From assembly GCA_945910005.1 (NCBI GenBank), contig OX246741.1, positions 3,059,946 to 3,123,945 on the forward strand: 64,000 nucleotides of DNA, read 5' to 3'. The notes under the pieces are model-generated. The model ran no database searches. It saw only the letters and a program-made list of their open reading frames with translations, and was not told the DNA's origin. The first letter of the stretch is position 1. Every line of letters begins with the position of its first letter. Source of the stretch: Isoperla grammatica. Taxonomy: Eukaryota; Arthropoda; Insecta; Plecoptera; Perlodidae. The position numbers and the translations under genes were made by a program. Below are positions 11,301 through 24,279 of the stretch, one piece after another.

Positions 11301-12245
11301 AGACGGAAGACGATGGCGTGGGAGGGGCGGGGGAGGGGGGGGGCGAGATTGGGGTGCGCCATTGACGAAGAATGTGCAAAGGGCTCCCAGCTTAATTAAT
11401 TGATGGATGACTGCGGGGACTTAATCCAGCATTGAAGACGATTGAAAGGTAGTTTGTTCGATTAAAACTAGCTCAACAATTTCAATGGTTCTTCAGGCGA
11501 GTAGAACAGCTGGAAGTCGTAAGAACGACGTCTGGTGGGATGTTGAACGAAACTTTCTAAACAATCCCGCTCATCCCATTCAGCGGACGCGCCTAACAAG
11601 ACAGTGTAATTACGTTCTAGGCGACGTCCAAATAAGGACTAAAACACACGTTTTTTGCGCATTAGCAATGTGCAAGTACGTATTAGAAGAGCGTTCTTGC
11701 ACTGCAAAAACGATAATGAATTCTCATGTAATTGTTGGGTAGAAGGTCCATCTTTGAAACCTCCTTCACAGATTCTAATTTGATTAAATAAAATTGAATA
11801 TACTCAGTACATTCCGTCATTAACGCAGGAAACAATGAACAATGTGATTGCTTTCGCGCATGGAGTTAATTAGGGGTTCTTGTTTATAGTAATAATTTTA
11901 TTTTATCTTTATTTGCTGTTAATTAATAATTCTCACTAATTGAAATTTGAAATTTAAATTAAAAATGCGAACATCGCTCAAAAGCTGGGTTGTTTCGTAA
12001 TACATCATTACCTTCATCTTTGGCTCCATATAATGTACTCGCCTCAAAGTATCGTATGTTGATTATGATCGCCGACAGATGACACAAGTTATGTTAGTCA
12101 TCTATAATTACCAATTGACATTTCAAATTCTGTCCAAAATATATTGAGTTTTCAGACATCATTATAACAACGGGCTCGGAAAGGTGGCGACACGTCTCTC
12201 AATGGACCATCCCCCCCCTAGTCAACTATAGACAAGTCCACTAAT
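8331..12245. other. Non-coding stretch, no gene supported
   Basis: Open frames of up to 124 codons (minus 9636-10010, plus 8413-8751) show no recognisable family. At 9802-9812 TAGCGCAGTGG matches a pol III A box, but no B box follows at tRNA spacing. A G-rich patch lies at 11322-11343. A TAGGCCTA palindrome is at 9360-9367 and a 10-A run at 10279-10288. Confidence 0.55.
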
Positions 12246-12251
12246 GAACAA

Positions 12252-12265
12252 CAGTGACGTCACTG
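12252..12265. promoter_or_regulatory. 14-bp palindromic CRE-type site
   Basis: CAGTGACGTCACTG is a perfect palindrome with the full cAMP-response element TGACGTCA, the consensus for CREB/ATF bZIP dimers, at its centre. It is one of eleven full TGACGTCA sites in the window. Function is inferred from the motif only. Confidence 0.35.
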
Positions 12266-12269
12266 GTAG

Positions 12270-15200
12270 GAGACTATACAAACAAACACTGAAACAATTA
12301 CACTGAATATATAGAAAACAAAATTAAAAAAACAAAAAATTGTGCATAAAAATAAAAATAGACGCACATGGCAATATCTTCGGTTAGACTTTTGCACTCA
12401 GCTTGAATAATTTTCAAAAGCCTCGAGAAACCCGAGGATTGTACGAACGTACGTCCCTACCAATTCAGATTGTAAGAGGTCTTGATTATAATAGTTATAG
12501 TTACAATATATAATACTTATTGTTCTTAGTGAGCGTTATGGAGTACCGTACCGTCGGTATGGACACCGTTTTTCATTGCATCGCTGTCGAGAAAAATCTT
12601 TTCTTACGACTTATTATAACATTGAAAGTAATAACTTAGGTTATTGACTCTGCAGCCGGCATCTGTTGAGCGAATACTGCAACATTCAGGCAGGCAAACA
12701 ACTGTGTTTGACGTGGCTATATCTGCACAGAGCCCTAGATACCTAAACACGTCCGCAAAGTAAATAAATCATAGTGGGATTCCTCTCTAGTTGTGTTTGA
12801 TGTTCAGCAGTCTCGTTTACATTAGTGTTCACCTTTGACCCCCTACAACTACAGTAGTTTGATGGCGAGGGACGCGGAAGCCATTCATACATCATTTACA
12901 TGGAGTTAAAAGCTCATTCAAAACTAAAGGTGCATTTAGAATTCACTGGAACTTTAGATTTTAGTTTGTCGTTTTATTAAATACAATTTACTTTGTGCTT
13001 ATGATGAGAGCGATCATTCGGATTAGTCAGTAGCCTTGCGTGTGTACGAAGCTCGACGGGATTGACTAATTTGTAAGTTGATTAGCTTTGATAAATATTG
13101 GTCGCTGAATTAATTGAACATTTATCAGTTTTCAGCGAAGCGAGTACTTATGAGAGGTTTCTATGGAAATTGATTGAGGGAAAGTGAATTCTGAATGCTC
13201 CTTAACTCTTCATCGTAGTGAAAGACAATGTTTTACAAAAACCAAACAATGCTCTTACAAGTTTCTTGTTAATTGTCTCTGAAGCTCGGCTGACAGACAA
13301 GTCAACCACTTCCGACTTTTCTTCGACCACCCCCGTTTCCCGATCCGGTTGGCTACGAGTCTAACAATGGATAACTTGGAGATATATAAAAGAAGATGGC
13401 TTTGAATCGATGATAAAAGAAAACATCAAAACTTAAGACGTCATGTCTGAAGATACTGGCGTCAGAAATATGTGGGGTGACTTTCTATAAAAGCGACAAA
13501 GACACATTCAGAAACCGTGAGGAAAAGTTTTGAAGTTGTCTGGGTGATATTTTCAGCGTCGATTCAAGAGTTGGTCCAGTGGACATGCTTCAGTTTTTCA
13601 ATTCAAGTGTGACAAGTTACTTAATGCTGCTCGCGAGACATCGTTGCTCGAACGGAATCTGAATTTGTGTGGCAGTTTCAAAAGTTGTTTTATCTCGTGT
13701 TTCCATTTTTATTTATTTTCTAGTATTTGGTCTGTCACATTAGAAGTCCAGCGAAGTTTTTGAGACCGATTTTGATGTTATTTTGGAGAAAAAAAGTCTG
13801 GTTATAAAAATATATTGCTTGTTCCTCACATCTACAACGAATCGGTTTGTGTCTTGTATGAAACCACTGCCTGCACAGTGACAAATAGGAACAAATGAAA
13901 TAAGGCGTTTATACGTTTCCGAATAGGCTCTTTCTCTTGTAAGTTATTTCTGCAATGTCTGTCACAACCAGTTTAAAAAAATATGTGTCGGAACAATCGT
14001 AACGATTTACGATTGTAGTGTTGCCAGATGCCAGAACTTCCAGACATCTTTACGACTGTATCGCGTCTGAAATGTACATGATAGAAATAAGCATGTTTAA
14101 ACTCTCAATGCCTTCTGTTGCTTCAGGTTGATGACACACTTGGTGCAAGGCCCATTATCCATTCCCATAATGTTCATTTTGAAAATATATTCTTTAATTA
14201 TTTTCAATTTTATGTTATCTTCTAACTTTACTTTGGAGAAGTACATAACTTTATTTTTACTTATATCGTCCTAGCTAGAAAGTAGACCTTCAGGCAAGAG
14301 TGTGGAAGAAAGATAAACGTGCTAAATACATCGGGTAGTTTGGTTTTGTATACCAGAGTTTACCTACGAGTACTTAACTTTAAACACATCCTTCCCGTTT
14401 TACCTCATTACTTTAATTTCATAATATCTTAACAAGTTTTAACTGCTCTCGTGATTACTAACGGTTGAGAAATGTACTCTACCAGTATCGGATAAACTAT
14501 TTGAATAATTTACTGTGGGTCCACAGCCAAGCTACCACTTCGCATTTCCTGCTTTTAGCTCAACTAGTACGTAGTTATGATAACGGTGTTGGTTTGCAGT
14601 TGTTTTTGCATCGTAGCTTGCGTCCAACGAATGATTGCAATCACTACCCAACCCCAGCTCGTTCCTTCACAGTAGCTAAACTCAAGCAAATATTGGGTCC
14701 TGATAGGCCCCCGTGTTGAAATAAACCTTTATTAAACACAGTTATAGCAACTTCCTAAACATGGCCAGCGGCTCGGAGATTGGGGGAGCCAACAGACTAG
14801 ACTGCAGCGCTCCAAGCGGGCAAAGAAAGCATCACATCCGTGTAGGGGATATTAATATAATGCCGGAACCTAGAAGAACAGAACACACAGTGGTTGGTTT
14901 AAACAGAGCACAGCGGCTTTGACAGAAACACGAGCTAAATTTTTAATCGAGGAGGTTTAAACTGCAGAATTGAGTATGAATAAGCCGAACACAATAAGCT
15001 TTCTCGAAAGGAAAGTACCTCATATTTAATTTGTGTACTGACTAGAGCGAAATTAAAATAGCGTATCTCTTTAAATGTGTGTTTAAAATATATAGGCCTC
15101 AGATAAGAAAAGAAAAGAAAATACGAATGTATTATACATATTGTCAGTTATCAATAAACAGAAAAATAAGGGAATTATTGGAAAAGGAAAAGGGAAATGT

Positions 15201-15795
15201 ATTGTACGCCACTGGGCACTAGAAAGGGCTGAAACAAGAGTGTGGGAACTGTACATAAGAGGTCTTCTAAAGTGGCTGAAATCGATCACATATTTTGAAT
15301 TCCTAACATACAAGAAACTTAACCATGTAAAGAAAGCAGAAATGTAATATTGTTGAAGGACATGTACATTCTAACTGAACCATCCCCTTGAAATAACTAG
15401 GTTCCCGAATAAAATGAAATACTTGAGTTGTAGTAAGAACTAAGGTATCCTCTTGGTCCCCTGACCCAGGTATTTAATATTCACGTCAAAGACGCTGCGT
15501 GGTATGGCTGACTGTGATGCTGGAAGGGGAGGCGAATACCTCGCGTCTCTTGGGGGAGGGGGGGGGGGGGGGGGGGTTATGTGATGGACATACTTTCAGG
15601 ATGCTCACGGCTCACACAGCTCCTGTATCACCTGCTGTGATACCATTTTATTGTCGTTCACACTTTCCAGACCCGAGATTCCAATTATTTGAATCTACTG
15701 ATATCGTAGTTCGTAGCTCCAATTCCCAGTCTATGCACAACAAATACAAACAAAATTGTAATCAACGTAAGACGCTGCTTTTACTGTAATTTTCT
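12270..15795. other. Non-coding stretch
   Basis: Short inverted repeat CAATCGTAA..TTACGATTG at about 13995-14016. A 19-G homopolymer lies at 15558-15576. The frames at 14465-14719 and 15499-15789 (the latter crosses the poly-G run) are unrecognised. No element boundary was seen. Confidence 0.55.
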
Positions 15796-15798
15796 CAA

Positions 15799-15926
15799 AT
15801 TCGGGAGGTCGTCGGTTCGATACCGGCAACCCTGACTTAAAGCTTGTTCGAAGTTGTTCCTTAGTCACAAGGTGAATGCTGGGATTGAGTCATATTATCA
15901 TTATCAGCCCTCGGACAATCCTTTCC
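15799..15926 (+). repeat. tRNA-derived SINE, family 1, 5'-truncated
   Basis: Starts inside the tRNA-like head (GGAGGTCGTCGGTTCGATACC, holding the B box), then has the family body: CCGGCAACCCTGACTTAAAG, CTTAGTCACAAGG, CTGGGATTGAGTCAT, and the tail CAGCCCTCGGACAATCCTTTCC. The same ordered blocks occur at 24.3, 25.1, 30.6, 55.7 and 55.8 kb. The A-box half of the head is missing here. Confidence 0.75.
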
Positions 15927-15993
15927 AATAATTTCAAATATCACATTTGGTATCGCGGTACTGCCTACTAATGCAGCTTGTGGTTCTACATTT

Positions 15994-16129
15994 ATATGAT
16001 GATATTTGCTACGTTTTGAGTAGATTGCTCAACATTCATACGACAGACAGACAGACAGATATGATGATATGGGCTACTAGGACACGTTTTGAGTAGATCG
16101 CGCTACACTCATATGACAGACACAGAAAC
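15994..16129 (+). repeat. Two-copy 65-bp tandem duplication with (GACA)n
   Basis: Both copies begin ATATGATGATAT (15994 and 16059), continue with ACGTTTTGAGTAGAT(T/C)G, and end in CAT(A/T)(C/T)GACAGACA. Copy 1 ends in a longer GACA microsatellite; copy 2 has a few inserted bases before ACGTTTTGAG. Confidence 0.75.
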
Positions 16130-16281
16130 GTCGAGATTGGCTAGTACATGTTTTACTGCTGGGTAAATTCACTCCCTCAATCTCCTGTTATCCGGATATT
16201 TGAGCCTTGATCGCTTCCGGGCATTCTGATCCGGGCTCAGCTCTGTCCGGACTTGGACTCCGGTGATGAGAGGGGGTGGAA

Positions 16282-16296
16282 GGGGGGGGGGGGGGG
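16282..16296 (+). repeat. 15-G homopolymer
   Basis: Uninterrupted G run within a G-rich patch (16270-16318). The preceding 90 bases contain several CCGG steps. It belongs to the set of long G/C homopolymers described in the findings. Confidence 0.9.
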
Positions 16297-16916
16297 TTGC
16301 CCTGGGGAGGGGGGAGAACTTACTCAACACTATAGATGAGAGCAGTTCGTGATACAATATCTTCTACGCTACGTGGCAAGTAAATAATCATCCACTGTTC
16401 TGTGAGCTGTGTAGGAACGCATGCATCGCCCCTGCAACTAAAGTAAACAATAAATAATATTACACGACGAAATGACAATCTAGATAATGACGCAGGTAGA
16501 AATGGAAGTTTCTGCTGGATGCATTCTAAAGGAGACGAATATGTTTCTAATATACACTTTTGAAAGTGTGGTTAACTAAAGTGTGGGAAAATCGGACCAA
16601 CATTCAGCTTTGTAAGAAGTAAACACCGGATTAGAACAGTTTCAAATATTTTGAACATTACACACTTTGGTAGAAGCTATAGTAAGTAAAGAATTAATTA
16701 ATTCGTTTCCGTAATGATAACCGTAATTATTGTAATATTTAAATTTCATTCATTGAATTTCTAGGTCTTATGAAATCAATTGTTGTTTAGTATTTATTTA
16801 GTAACCACTACATCAATGTTAAGATATTACGGAATACATTTGATTATGCGCGGTGTTAAATAAATAAATAAATATATACATGCATAAATGAATTAATTAA
16901 TTAATAGTAGAGATGT

Positions 16917-16946
16917 CTGACGAAGATGCCGCTGGGGCATCGAAAC
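16917..16946 (+). ncRNA. Hammerhead-ribozyme-like core (possible Penelope-like element tail)
   Basis: CTGACGA is followed by a 5-bp hairpin (ATGCC/GGCAT) and then CGAAAC. This matches the conserved hammerhead core order CUGANGA - helix II - GAAA. I could not find a convincing helix I/III partner or cleavage triplet nearby, so a self-cleaving fold is not shown. Penelope-like retroelements are known to carry such motifs. AT-rich tandem TAAA/TTAA sequence precedes it. Confidence 0.35.
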
Positions 16947-16949
16947 GTC

Positions 16950-17651
16950 CAGTATATCAGTCAACCGTACCACAGTTCACCAAGCGCTCAACACATCCGA
17001 TGGTTCCTAATAACAACCTGGACGTGTAATCATGTTTGTGAGGTAACATGGTAACATTACCGTCAATCTTCTCAGCGCTATTAATGTGTTTATCTGCTAA
17101 ACTATATCACAGCGTTAACTAGGTCGCAATATTCACGGGGACTTGCTTTGTCTTCGGCGCATAGTCGCGTTGCTCGAACAATCATGTTACGGTTATCTCA
17201 GTCGCCTAATCCATCACCTCGCAGACACGATTTAACACCTCTAGCAATCCCTTATCTGTGCCTCTAGGGTAGTTGATACTATACCGCCATTCACGTTAAT
17301 CTTGTTACTATCAAAAAACTAATGAAATTAATTAATGCTTAGGTCCATGGAAGGTTCGTGGTTATAAAAATCGTAACATTCGTCAATGTGGTATTTAACC
17401 AAATAAAAACAACAACATAAAGTTAGATTTTATCTTTTTATCCTTTTACTCAAAAAATAAAACATGTATAGTTTTTTGAATAGTTGTAGAATGTTGGCCT
17501 TGATTAAAAGATGGTTTATAAAAAAACGTAAAAAAAACTTGACAGAGTCGATAAAACGTTGATAACTGGGCTGACCAACCCCAACAGTCGTGACTGATAT
17601 CTTCCCCTTATTAGGCAAATGTCGGTCAAGGTGGCACATCAGATTATCAAG
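16950..17651. other. Non-coding stretch before the hAT element
   Basis: Contains GC-richer sequence to about 17300, then AT-rich sequence. A minus-strand frame at 17430-17693 runs into the transposon end and is not recognised. Confidence 0.55.
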
Positions 17652-17659
17652 ATTCAGCC
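17652..17659 (+). repeat. Left 8-bp target site duplication of the hAT element
   Basis: ATTCAGCC, repeated exactly at 19230-19237. Confidence 0.92.
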
Positions 17660-19229
17660 CAGTGGCGGCCCGACCATACAAATTTCGGGCCATGGCCCCG
17701 CGAGCGTTAAGGGGTGGGTGGGTGGGTGGGTGGGTGGGTGGTTGGTTGGGTGGGTGGGTAGGTAGGTATAGTTGGTCGAAACCATAAATTAAAAAGGTAG
17801 GTAATTGTAAAACAAAATGAGTTGTAAAGAATATGATAATGCGTATCTACAGAATACTAATACAGAAACACTTCTAATACAACAGCTTGGCGTAAAATAG
17901 AGTACAAAATCATCTTCTCTTAAAAGTCAAAACGGTTTACAAACAAAACATTCTAATTGCGCGCTTAAAAGAAAATAGAGGGCCGTGCCTGTAGCGAGCG
18001 TCCTATTACTGTCCACCCCTAATGGACTACCCTAATGATACTATCTTGTGAAAAAGACATTAAGATCGACATCGACGCTGCAATTGATGAGTTCGCTTCC
18101 GGGTCTACACTGCTCTCCAAAATTCTGCTGTTTAAATAAGTGTCAAAATCACAAGTACTCCTTCTGTTTGGCCAACTTGTATACTTTGCCATATTTAGGA
18201 AAATATCAGAGTATTCATGAGTGAACTTTTAACCTGCGTTTAACATTACGAAATATAGACCTGCACCAACATGAAAGAAATATTATCATACGCGTAGTGC
18301 CATTATGTTTATAAAATACCATTAACTTTTTTCATAATCAGGTAAAATCAGATTCAAGTTTAGCAATGTCATTTGCAAATATTAAACATATTCATTTTGT
18401 TACGCCGATAACTTAAGTTTCGATTTTTAAAGGTGTGTATAAAACGTGAAATAACCACCTCTGGTGGCCGTGGCATCGCCCCACAACCCTCCTGACTTCG
18501 AATCTTCACCCCATCCCATTACGCCATTATTAGGCTAATACTGTCTAGAATGCCTAAATGCGTATACTGATAAAATCCAGTTATCTTGTTTTAAATCCCA
18601 TACTAATTGTCTACAGTAAATGAATAGTCAATATTACAAAACACGAATAAAATTAATCATTTAGAATTTAATATTGGTGAAGTCAGTAATCGTATTTGGC
18701 GCTTGCTTACTGTCGGCTCACCAACGTTTCAATTATAATTATGTTTTTAATAGCACATTTGTGTTAATTAACAACACATAATTTTATTGGAACAACTTTT
18801 CTTTTTATTTCATTTTAAACTAATAACGTGCTATGGACATTTTCCACCCCTCCCTCTTAATCTTATTCAATTTCAAAGAATCAAAAATATGAAATTATTT
18901 AAGAGCCATGCATCTATGCATGACACTAACAATGGAAGAAAACCTGCCTACAAAATCTTAATTAAAATTATTTTGAAAATTATGTTGTTGTTGCTGTGAA
19001 AAGAAACACGAGTTACACATTTCCAGACTGCCTCTACTCTACAAACGCTTAAATCCACATTTAAAAAACTCTATACAAATTTTTCGCCTGCGGCGCTGTT
19101 GTGGGGGGCATCCCCCCCACACCCCCCATTTATTCGCAACCGAAGTCGATTTCCACGCAGTCGGTGGTGGGTGGTATAATGTGCTACGAATTTGGCCCCG
19201 GGCATATCAAGGGGGTCGGGCCGCCACTG
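17660..19229. mobile_element. Non-autonomous hAT-type DNA transposon, 1570 bp
   Basis: The left end CAGTGGCGGCCCGACC (17660-17675) is matched perfectly by its reverse complement at the right end (19214-19229). ATTCAGCC flanks both sides. An 8-bp duplication and CAGTGGCGG-type ends are hallmarks of the hAT superfamily. Subterminal regions are rich in GGGCC/GGCCCC blocks, including a 12-bp palindrome GGGCCATGGCCC at 17687-17698 and an inverted pair GTGGGGGG/CCCCCCAC at 19101-19120. No transposase frame exists inside (frames are at most about 87 codons), so any movement would need a transposase in trans. The perfect target duplication suggests fairly recent insertion. Confidence 0.95.
17711..17768 (+). 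repeat. (GGGT)n microsatellite inside the hAT element
   Basis: About 13-14 GGGT units with GGTT and GGTA variants at the 3' end. Repeated G triplets make a G-quadruplex plausible. It lies only 50 bp inside the left transposon end. Confidence 0.9.
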
Positions 19230-19237
19230 ATTCAGCC
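19230..19237 (+). repeat. Right 8-bp target site duplication of the hAT element
   Basis: ATTCAGCC, identical to 17652-17659. Confidence 0.92.
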
Positions 19238-19472
19238 ATACAAGTGGTGGACGTACATCTCCCTTAATTTACATCTCTTTGTAAATCTTGTGCATTCCAA
19301 CATTTAATTTTAATTTGTATCCTACTCGTCCTTGTATTTTATTCGTTACTCATTGTTTTTCTTTTACAATAATATTCAAAACAGAATTTGCCATTCATGC
19401 TCTATATGTTGAAGGGGTGTTTCATGTCAGTAGATAGACAGACGGATATGAAAAATCTCACAACTATAAATA

Positions 19473-19502
19473 GACGAGTGGACGAGTGGACGAGTGGACT
19501 AG
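19473..19502 (+). repeat. Short (GTGGACGA)n tandem repeat
   Basis: About three copies of an 8-bp unit, followed by the small palindrome CTAGACTAGCTAG. Confidence 0.75.
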
Positions 19503-19923
19503 ACTAGCTAGCAGACAACAGGAATATGACTGACATAACTACAGACATGAAGACATACAGTGATAAAACAACAACAAAACAAATATGGGTTGTCAGATGG
19601 TATAGCTAATTTTATTTAATTCATGAATCAACAGGAAGTCTCTATTTACTACCCACTTAGTTGCAAAAACCGATTTTCATTGGAGAGTTTGCTCTTTGCC
19701 CAATTGATATTTCTATACATCAAGTTTCCATTTACATTATATAATTAATATTTGCTAATGTTGTATTGACTAATTTAAGTTATTACTAGAAAACTTCGAG
19801 CTGGAGCTTTGAATCGCATTAGAACCAGGAATAAACCCTCAAGCACATTAAAATTTACTAAGTTACTAATACTCGTGTAAGCGTTACTACATACGTATAT
19901 GTTTTAATTAAAGTATTGATTGG

Positions 19924-19990
19924 TATGCAATATGCAATATGTAATATGCAATATGCAATATGCAATATGCAATATGCAATATGCAATATG
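19924..19990 (+). repeat. 7-bp tandem array (TATGCAA)n
   Basis: About nine copies of TATGCAA with one TATGTAA variant. A plus-strand frame starting inside the array (19960) is a by-product. Confidence 0.95.
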
Positions 19991-19994
19991 AATA

Positions 19995-22900
19995 CATCCG
20001 GAGAAGCGTTTTATTACTATACAGTATACATCCAACATCAGATATCCTTAAATCCCTGTTAATTTACATTTTTTCAAAACTTGTATGTTACCTCATGCAA
20101 TACATAGTTGTCTATTTTGTTACTGAAGGCGATATTCAATGTCCGCCATCTTGTGTTTGAGATGTGGTCACCACTAAACATGACGTCACATCCCCTGCTC
20201 GGGGGTAGATATCACCCGGAGGTAATGAAGGGAGAGAGAATGATAGTCTATCAACCGCGGAACCACAAATGAATGCTCTCAGCTTTAAGTAGAGGGTGCT
20301 TCGTATTTCCATATCTATCAATGGAGCTCTTGAAAGGTTTCGCTTGGATTGGATTAGATGATAGCTTTATTAAAATCTCGGGCCTAGATTGAAAGCAGTA
20401 CTTGACCTATGGCCGAAAAGAGTAAAAAGAAGAAAATATCGTAACATTCTGCCATGTATGTAGCTTCGTTAAAATTTGTATTGCTCTAAGGCCACTACAT
20501 CTTCCTTATTATGAACATCCAATTATTTTATTTGCGAAATAAATTCATTTCTCCTTCTACGGTAGTTTTTGATATTAAAATGAGAGATATTTTACCGTGT
20601 TGACGGTATAAAGGTATGTTGGCAGATATAATTTCCATTTTCCATTTTGGTACGGGTTACAAATGTGATTATTTATAAATTTGAACAGTGGTTATTAAAG
20701 TATAATGTACGTGTTATAGTGTGGTGCATAATAATAATAATAATAATACATTATACACCGCGTGTAATATGAATTTCATACCGTAGCAAGGAGGTAGTCT
20801 CAATTTCTCAATTTCAAATTCCATAAACAGTGAAGTAGTTATTACTAACATGAACTATAAGTACACACTTTACGGGACCTCCGTAATACAGGATGGCACT
20901 TATTTTGTTTTTCTGATCTATTCGCGGCAACGATTATAATATGTGATTAGTGAATATACACCAAAGTAGAGAGAGGTTTGATTTCATTTATTCTAGCATC
21001 ATAGGGGTCAGGGCCATGGGGTCTTTCTACACGTAGAATACATGATGTACAGTATGCATTTATTCTATTAACTCAGTATAGTAATTACATAAAGATAATA
21101 CAAATAACCATCATGGTAAACTAAAACTGACTAGTGCCAAAACTAACAAAGTTAGCACTATAAATTCTAGGGTATTAATTTGAATTTATTAATATCAGCT
21201 CTGCATAATGCATCTAATACAATTTCATTGTGAACAATAGCGACAGACAGTGAAGGGGGGGGGGGGGGGGGTAGGGGGAGGGGGGGGGGGGGGGGGTTGC
21301 ATTTTCTAACTTACTCGTTACAGGTTTCATATGAGCAATATTCTTTACAGAGAGGCTGCGGTTTTAACTACCAGCGTTACTGCCTAATGGAGATGATGAT
21401 GATGATATTAACTATAAAATATTAACTATTAACTATCTTAAGGCATAGGATTGGTGGAGAGTATTGCGGTCACCCACCAATTTCCTGACCTATTCATGGG
21501 ATGCTTAACTTCATTGGTAGTATGTAAATTTCTTGAGATAGAGAGGGTTAACTATACGGGTTGCTGCGAGGCATTACGCTCTTAAGTTCTTTAATTTTTA
21601 ATGCACATACCACGAAGTGTATAATTAGTAATCAGTGCACATACTTTACCGAGAGAAGCGAGAAAGAATTTAATATTTAACATAGAATTACAAACGTAAT
21701 AAGACGACTGGATATCTTTGTTGTGGTGCAGTCTACGCTAAATATGAATGAATACGTATACACAATCAAAAGTGTCGATTTGAAAATTATAACAAATACC
21801 TTACTAACTAGCTGGTTACTAAGGTATTTGATTATAACCATACTGTCGTAACTAGGCAGTATTCTTATATGAGATGAAAATAAAGCTGACTGCTGCTTGC
21901 GTGTTTGGCAGATATCTCTTCCTGAATTACAAAAAATCAGAAAATAGTCACTAATAATAACATTATCTATAGTGTGTTGGTATCTAAAGATAAAAACCGC
22001 TCACACGTATAATGCAGTCATTAAACGAATTAAAAGATAGTAACCCCCCATGAAATATTAAAGCGACTATCCCCTTGTCCAATTCACTTTCCGTGGTCTT
22101 CCTAAATGTATCGCCGTAATATTCTGTTAATGAGGCGATCTGGCGATGGCCGCACAATAACGGGCACACTTATCAATGTTATTTATTATTATTAGGGCAG
22201 TTGGCTCCCCGGAAGGTCGGAATGGAATGACCCAACTCATGGCAGACAAACACGCACGCGCAGTCGACATCATTCAAGTCACCCCGGTAGTTATCAAAGC
22301 TAACGATAGGGGCGGTGCTTAATGAACTGTTAACCTAAACACTCAGCCCATGAGAATACACAGTTCTTTGCCGACTTTCTTCCGTGGCAAAGTGAAATAA
22401 CAATAGAAGTAACGGCCTTGGTTGTTTCATATAAAACAACAAAATGCTGGGCTTTGATTTCTTTAAGTGCAGGTTTGCTCCACACGATTCTTGTTATGGT
22501 TATGAATTTTTATTGGGGAAACATTTTTGTGTCATATTATCTGAAATATGTCACGTGCTTCAGAGTCGTTTGGGGTTGTCGGATGTTTGTAGTGGCCGAC
22601 TACGAAAAGTAGATAATGGTGCAGTAAGATTAAGGCACAACGGTTATCATACCCATAAAATACTCCCATGCCTTCCTACCTTGAAGCACTGATTTGATGG
22701 CTTGACACTACAGCTGTAAAGGTGAAAGGCTCAACGCTTGCAGTTGAACTGTGTAACATACCGGTACCTAGATTTGTGATTATGGTTGGTTGATTCATAA
22801 CATGAGAAACTCTATCCACGTTAAAATACAAAAAAAAATCATAATGATGCTTCCATGGCATATCCTTTTTTTGTATGGAATATATTATGTTAATGATATT

Positions 22901-23380
22901 GTTTGTGAGCTGTTTTTTTTTTTTTTTTTAACAAATATCATTGAAAAACGTTTAGCCATTCACGAATCTACAATTTGTATTATAAAACGTTGTTTTGGCA
23001 CAGTTTCTTTATTGTTTATCCTATCCACTCACAAAACTGATTTAAAAAAGAGTAAAATTACCGGTATTGTTTTCTTTTTACAAATACATAAAAGAAATAT
23101 GAGTGTCTAATAATCCGCAGCTTGACCCCAGGTCTGCTTCCGTCCAACCTGGTTAGTAGTTACACCCTGCTTGGCCAAGCACTGTGTTGAATGTAATGCA
23201 GGTAGATAGACCATAAGAGCAACAGGAAAGCATGACCTGTAAATCCAACCACGTTCCCTCGCTTCGTTCCCACGAGACATGAAGCTTTTCAGGTCACAAC
23301 ACATGACATAATATGACCGACTGATGGAACGACGTTAAAAATGTATTTGCATTCGGGGTTTAAGTTTTCATGTAACCCAC
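19995..23380. other. Non-coding stretch, microsatellites and poly-G
   Basis: Includes (TAA)n at about 20729-20750, two 17-G runs (21255-21271 and 21280-21296) nine bases apart, and a GAT microsatellite at about 21393-21405. A 17-T run is at 22913-22929. About 22216-22340 is GC-richer, with TATCAAAG and AACGATAGG motifs, and might be a small regulatory element. Frames up to 106 codons (22790-23110) are unrecognised. Confidence 0.55.
21793..21830. repeat. 11-bp inverted repeat (hairpin)
   Basis: CAAATACCTTA and TAAGGTATTTG surround a 16-nt loop and form a perfect stem. No poly-U tract or gene end is associated, so its role is unknown. Confidence 0.7.
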
Positions 23381-23394
23381 GTGTGACATAGAAT

Positions 23395-23460
23395 CCATTC
23401 CAGGTGGGATTCGAACCCAGACGTCATCTCGAGGCAACGCCTTTATGGTCTTGCAGCAAA
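23395..23460 (-). repeat. tRNA-derived SINE head (family 2)
   Basis: The minus strand has a B box (GGGTTCGAATCCC) and then a body with TATGTCACACGTGG, comparable to ATGTCATGTGG in the copy at 1.1 kb. The A-box half is degenerate. It is not an intact tRNA. Confidence 0.45.
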
Positions 23461-24279
23461 ACCAAGTGCAGAGTACTTGAGCTCAGAGGCTGTTTCACCC
23501 GAACATAAAAACAATGAGTTGTATCAGTATCTTTATGAACGTTTACAAATGTTGATCATAACACATAAAACAATTTAGATAATTGAATAAGTAGTTGTTG
23601 CATTGGTTACACATTATTGTGTATTGTTGTGGCTCACAGTGCTCTTGTAATTCATGTAACTGACACAAACACACTCACATTGGTCTTCAATTCATGAAAA
23701 CAAAACATGTTCTTAAAACTTGCTGCAGCCTTTTAATATTGAATTACATTATGTTGTTCTTGTTTGTTTGTCAACAAGACAAACAAGTCAAACTTTTTTG
23801 TCGGGGTATTCTTAAAGGCAAAGTTTTAACTCTGTCAAGATGGACTTTACAATCGACTCGAAACTTGAGAAATTTAATTTCATACAAACATAGTTCATTA
23901 TAAATATTATGTTCTTGTCAACACTATTTTATTTTGGATGATTGTGAACCTTACAGTCCACTAGTACAATGTCCTTGGCATGAATATCACGTCGTCATGT
24001 AAAACAACCCTGCAGTGAACGTGTTAAATGTCTATCAACAAATCACTCGCTGCAAGATATAAATGAAAAATGAGTTGATCCTTATAAATCGCTGTTTTTC
24101 ACCTAAAAGCTCACCGAACTTACGACTTATTTCTCTTTTAGTGCATTTCTGAAACAAATCGTTAGTATGAAATTGAGCACCCGAACGTGATGTTCGGTCG
24201 GGGTGTCTACTTGAGAGTTATGCCTCTCTAATATGAGAGATTGTCTGGGGCAGAGACGCTGGCTCCTGCTCTCTGATAG

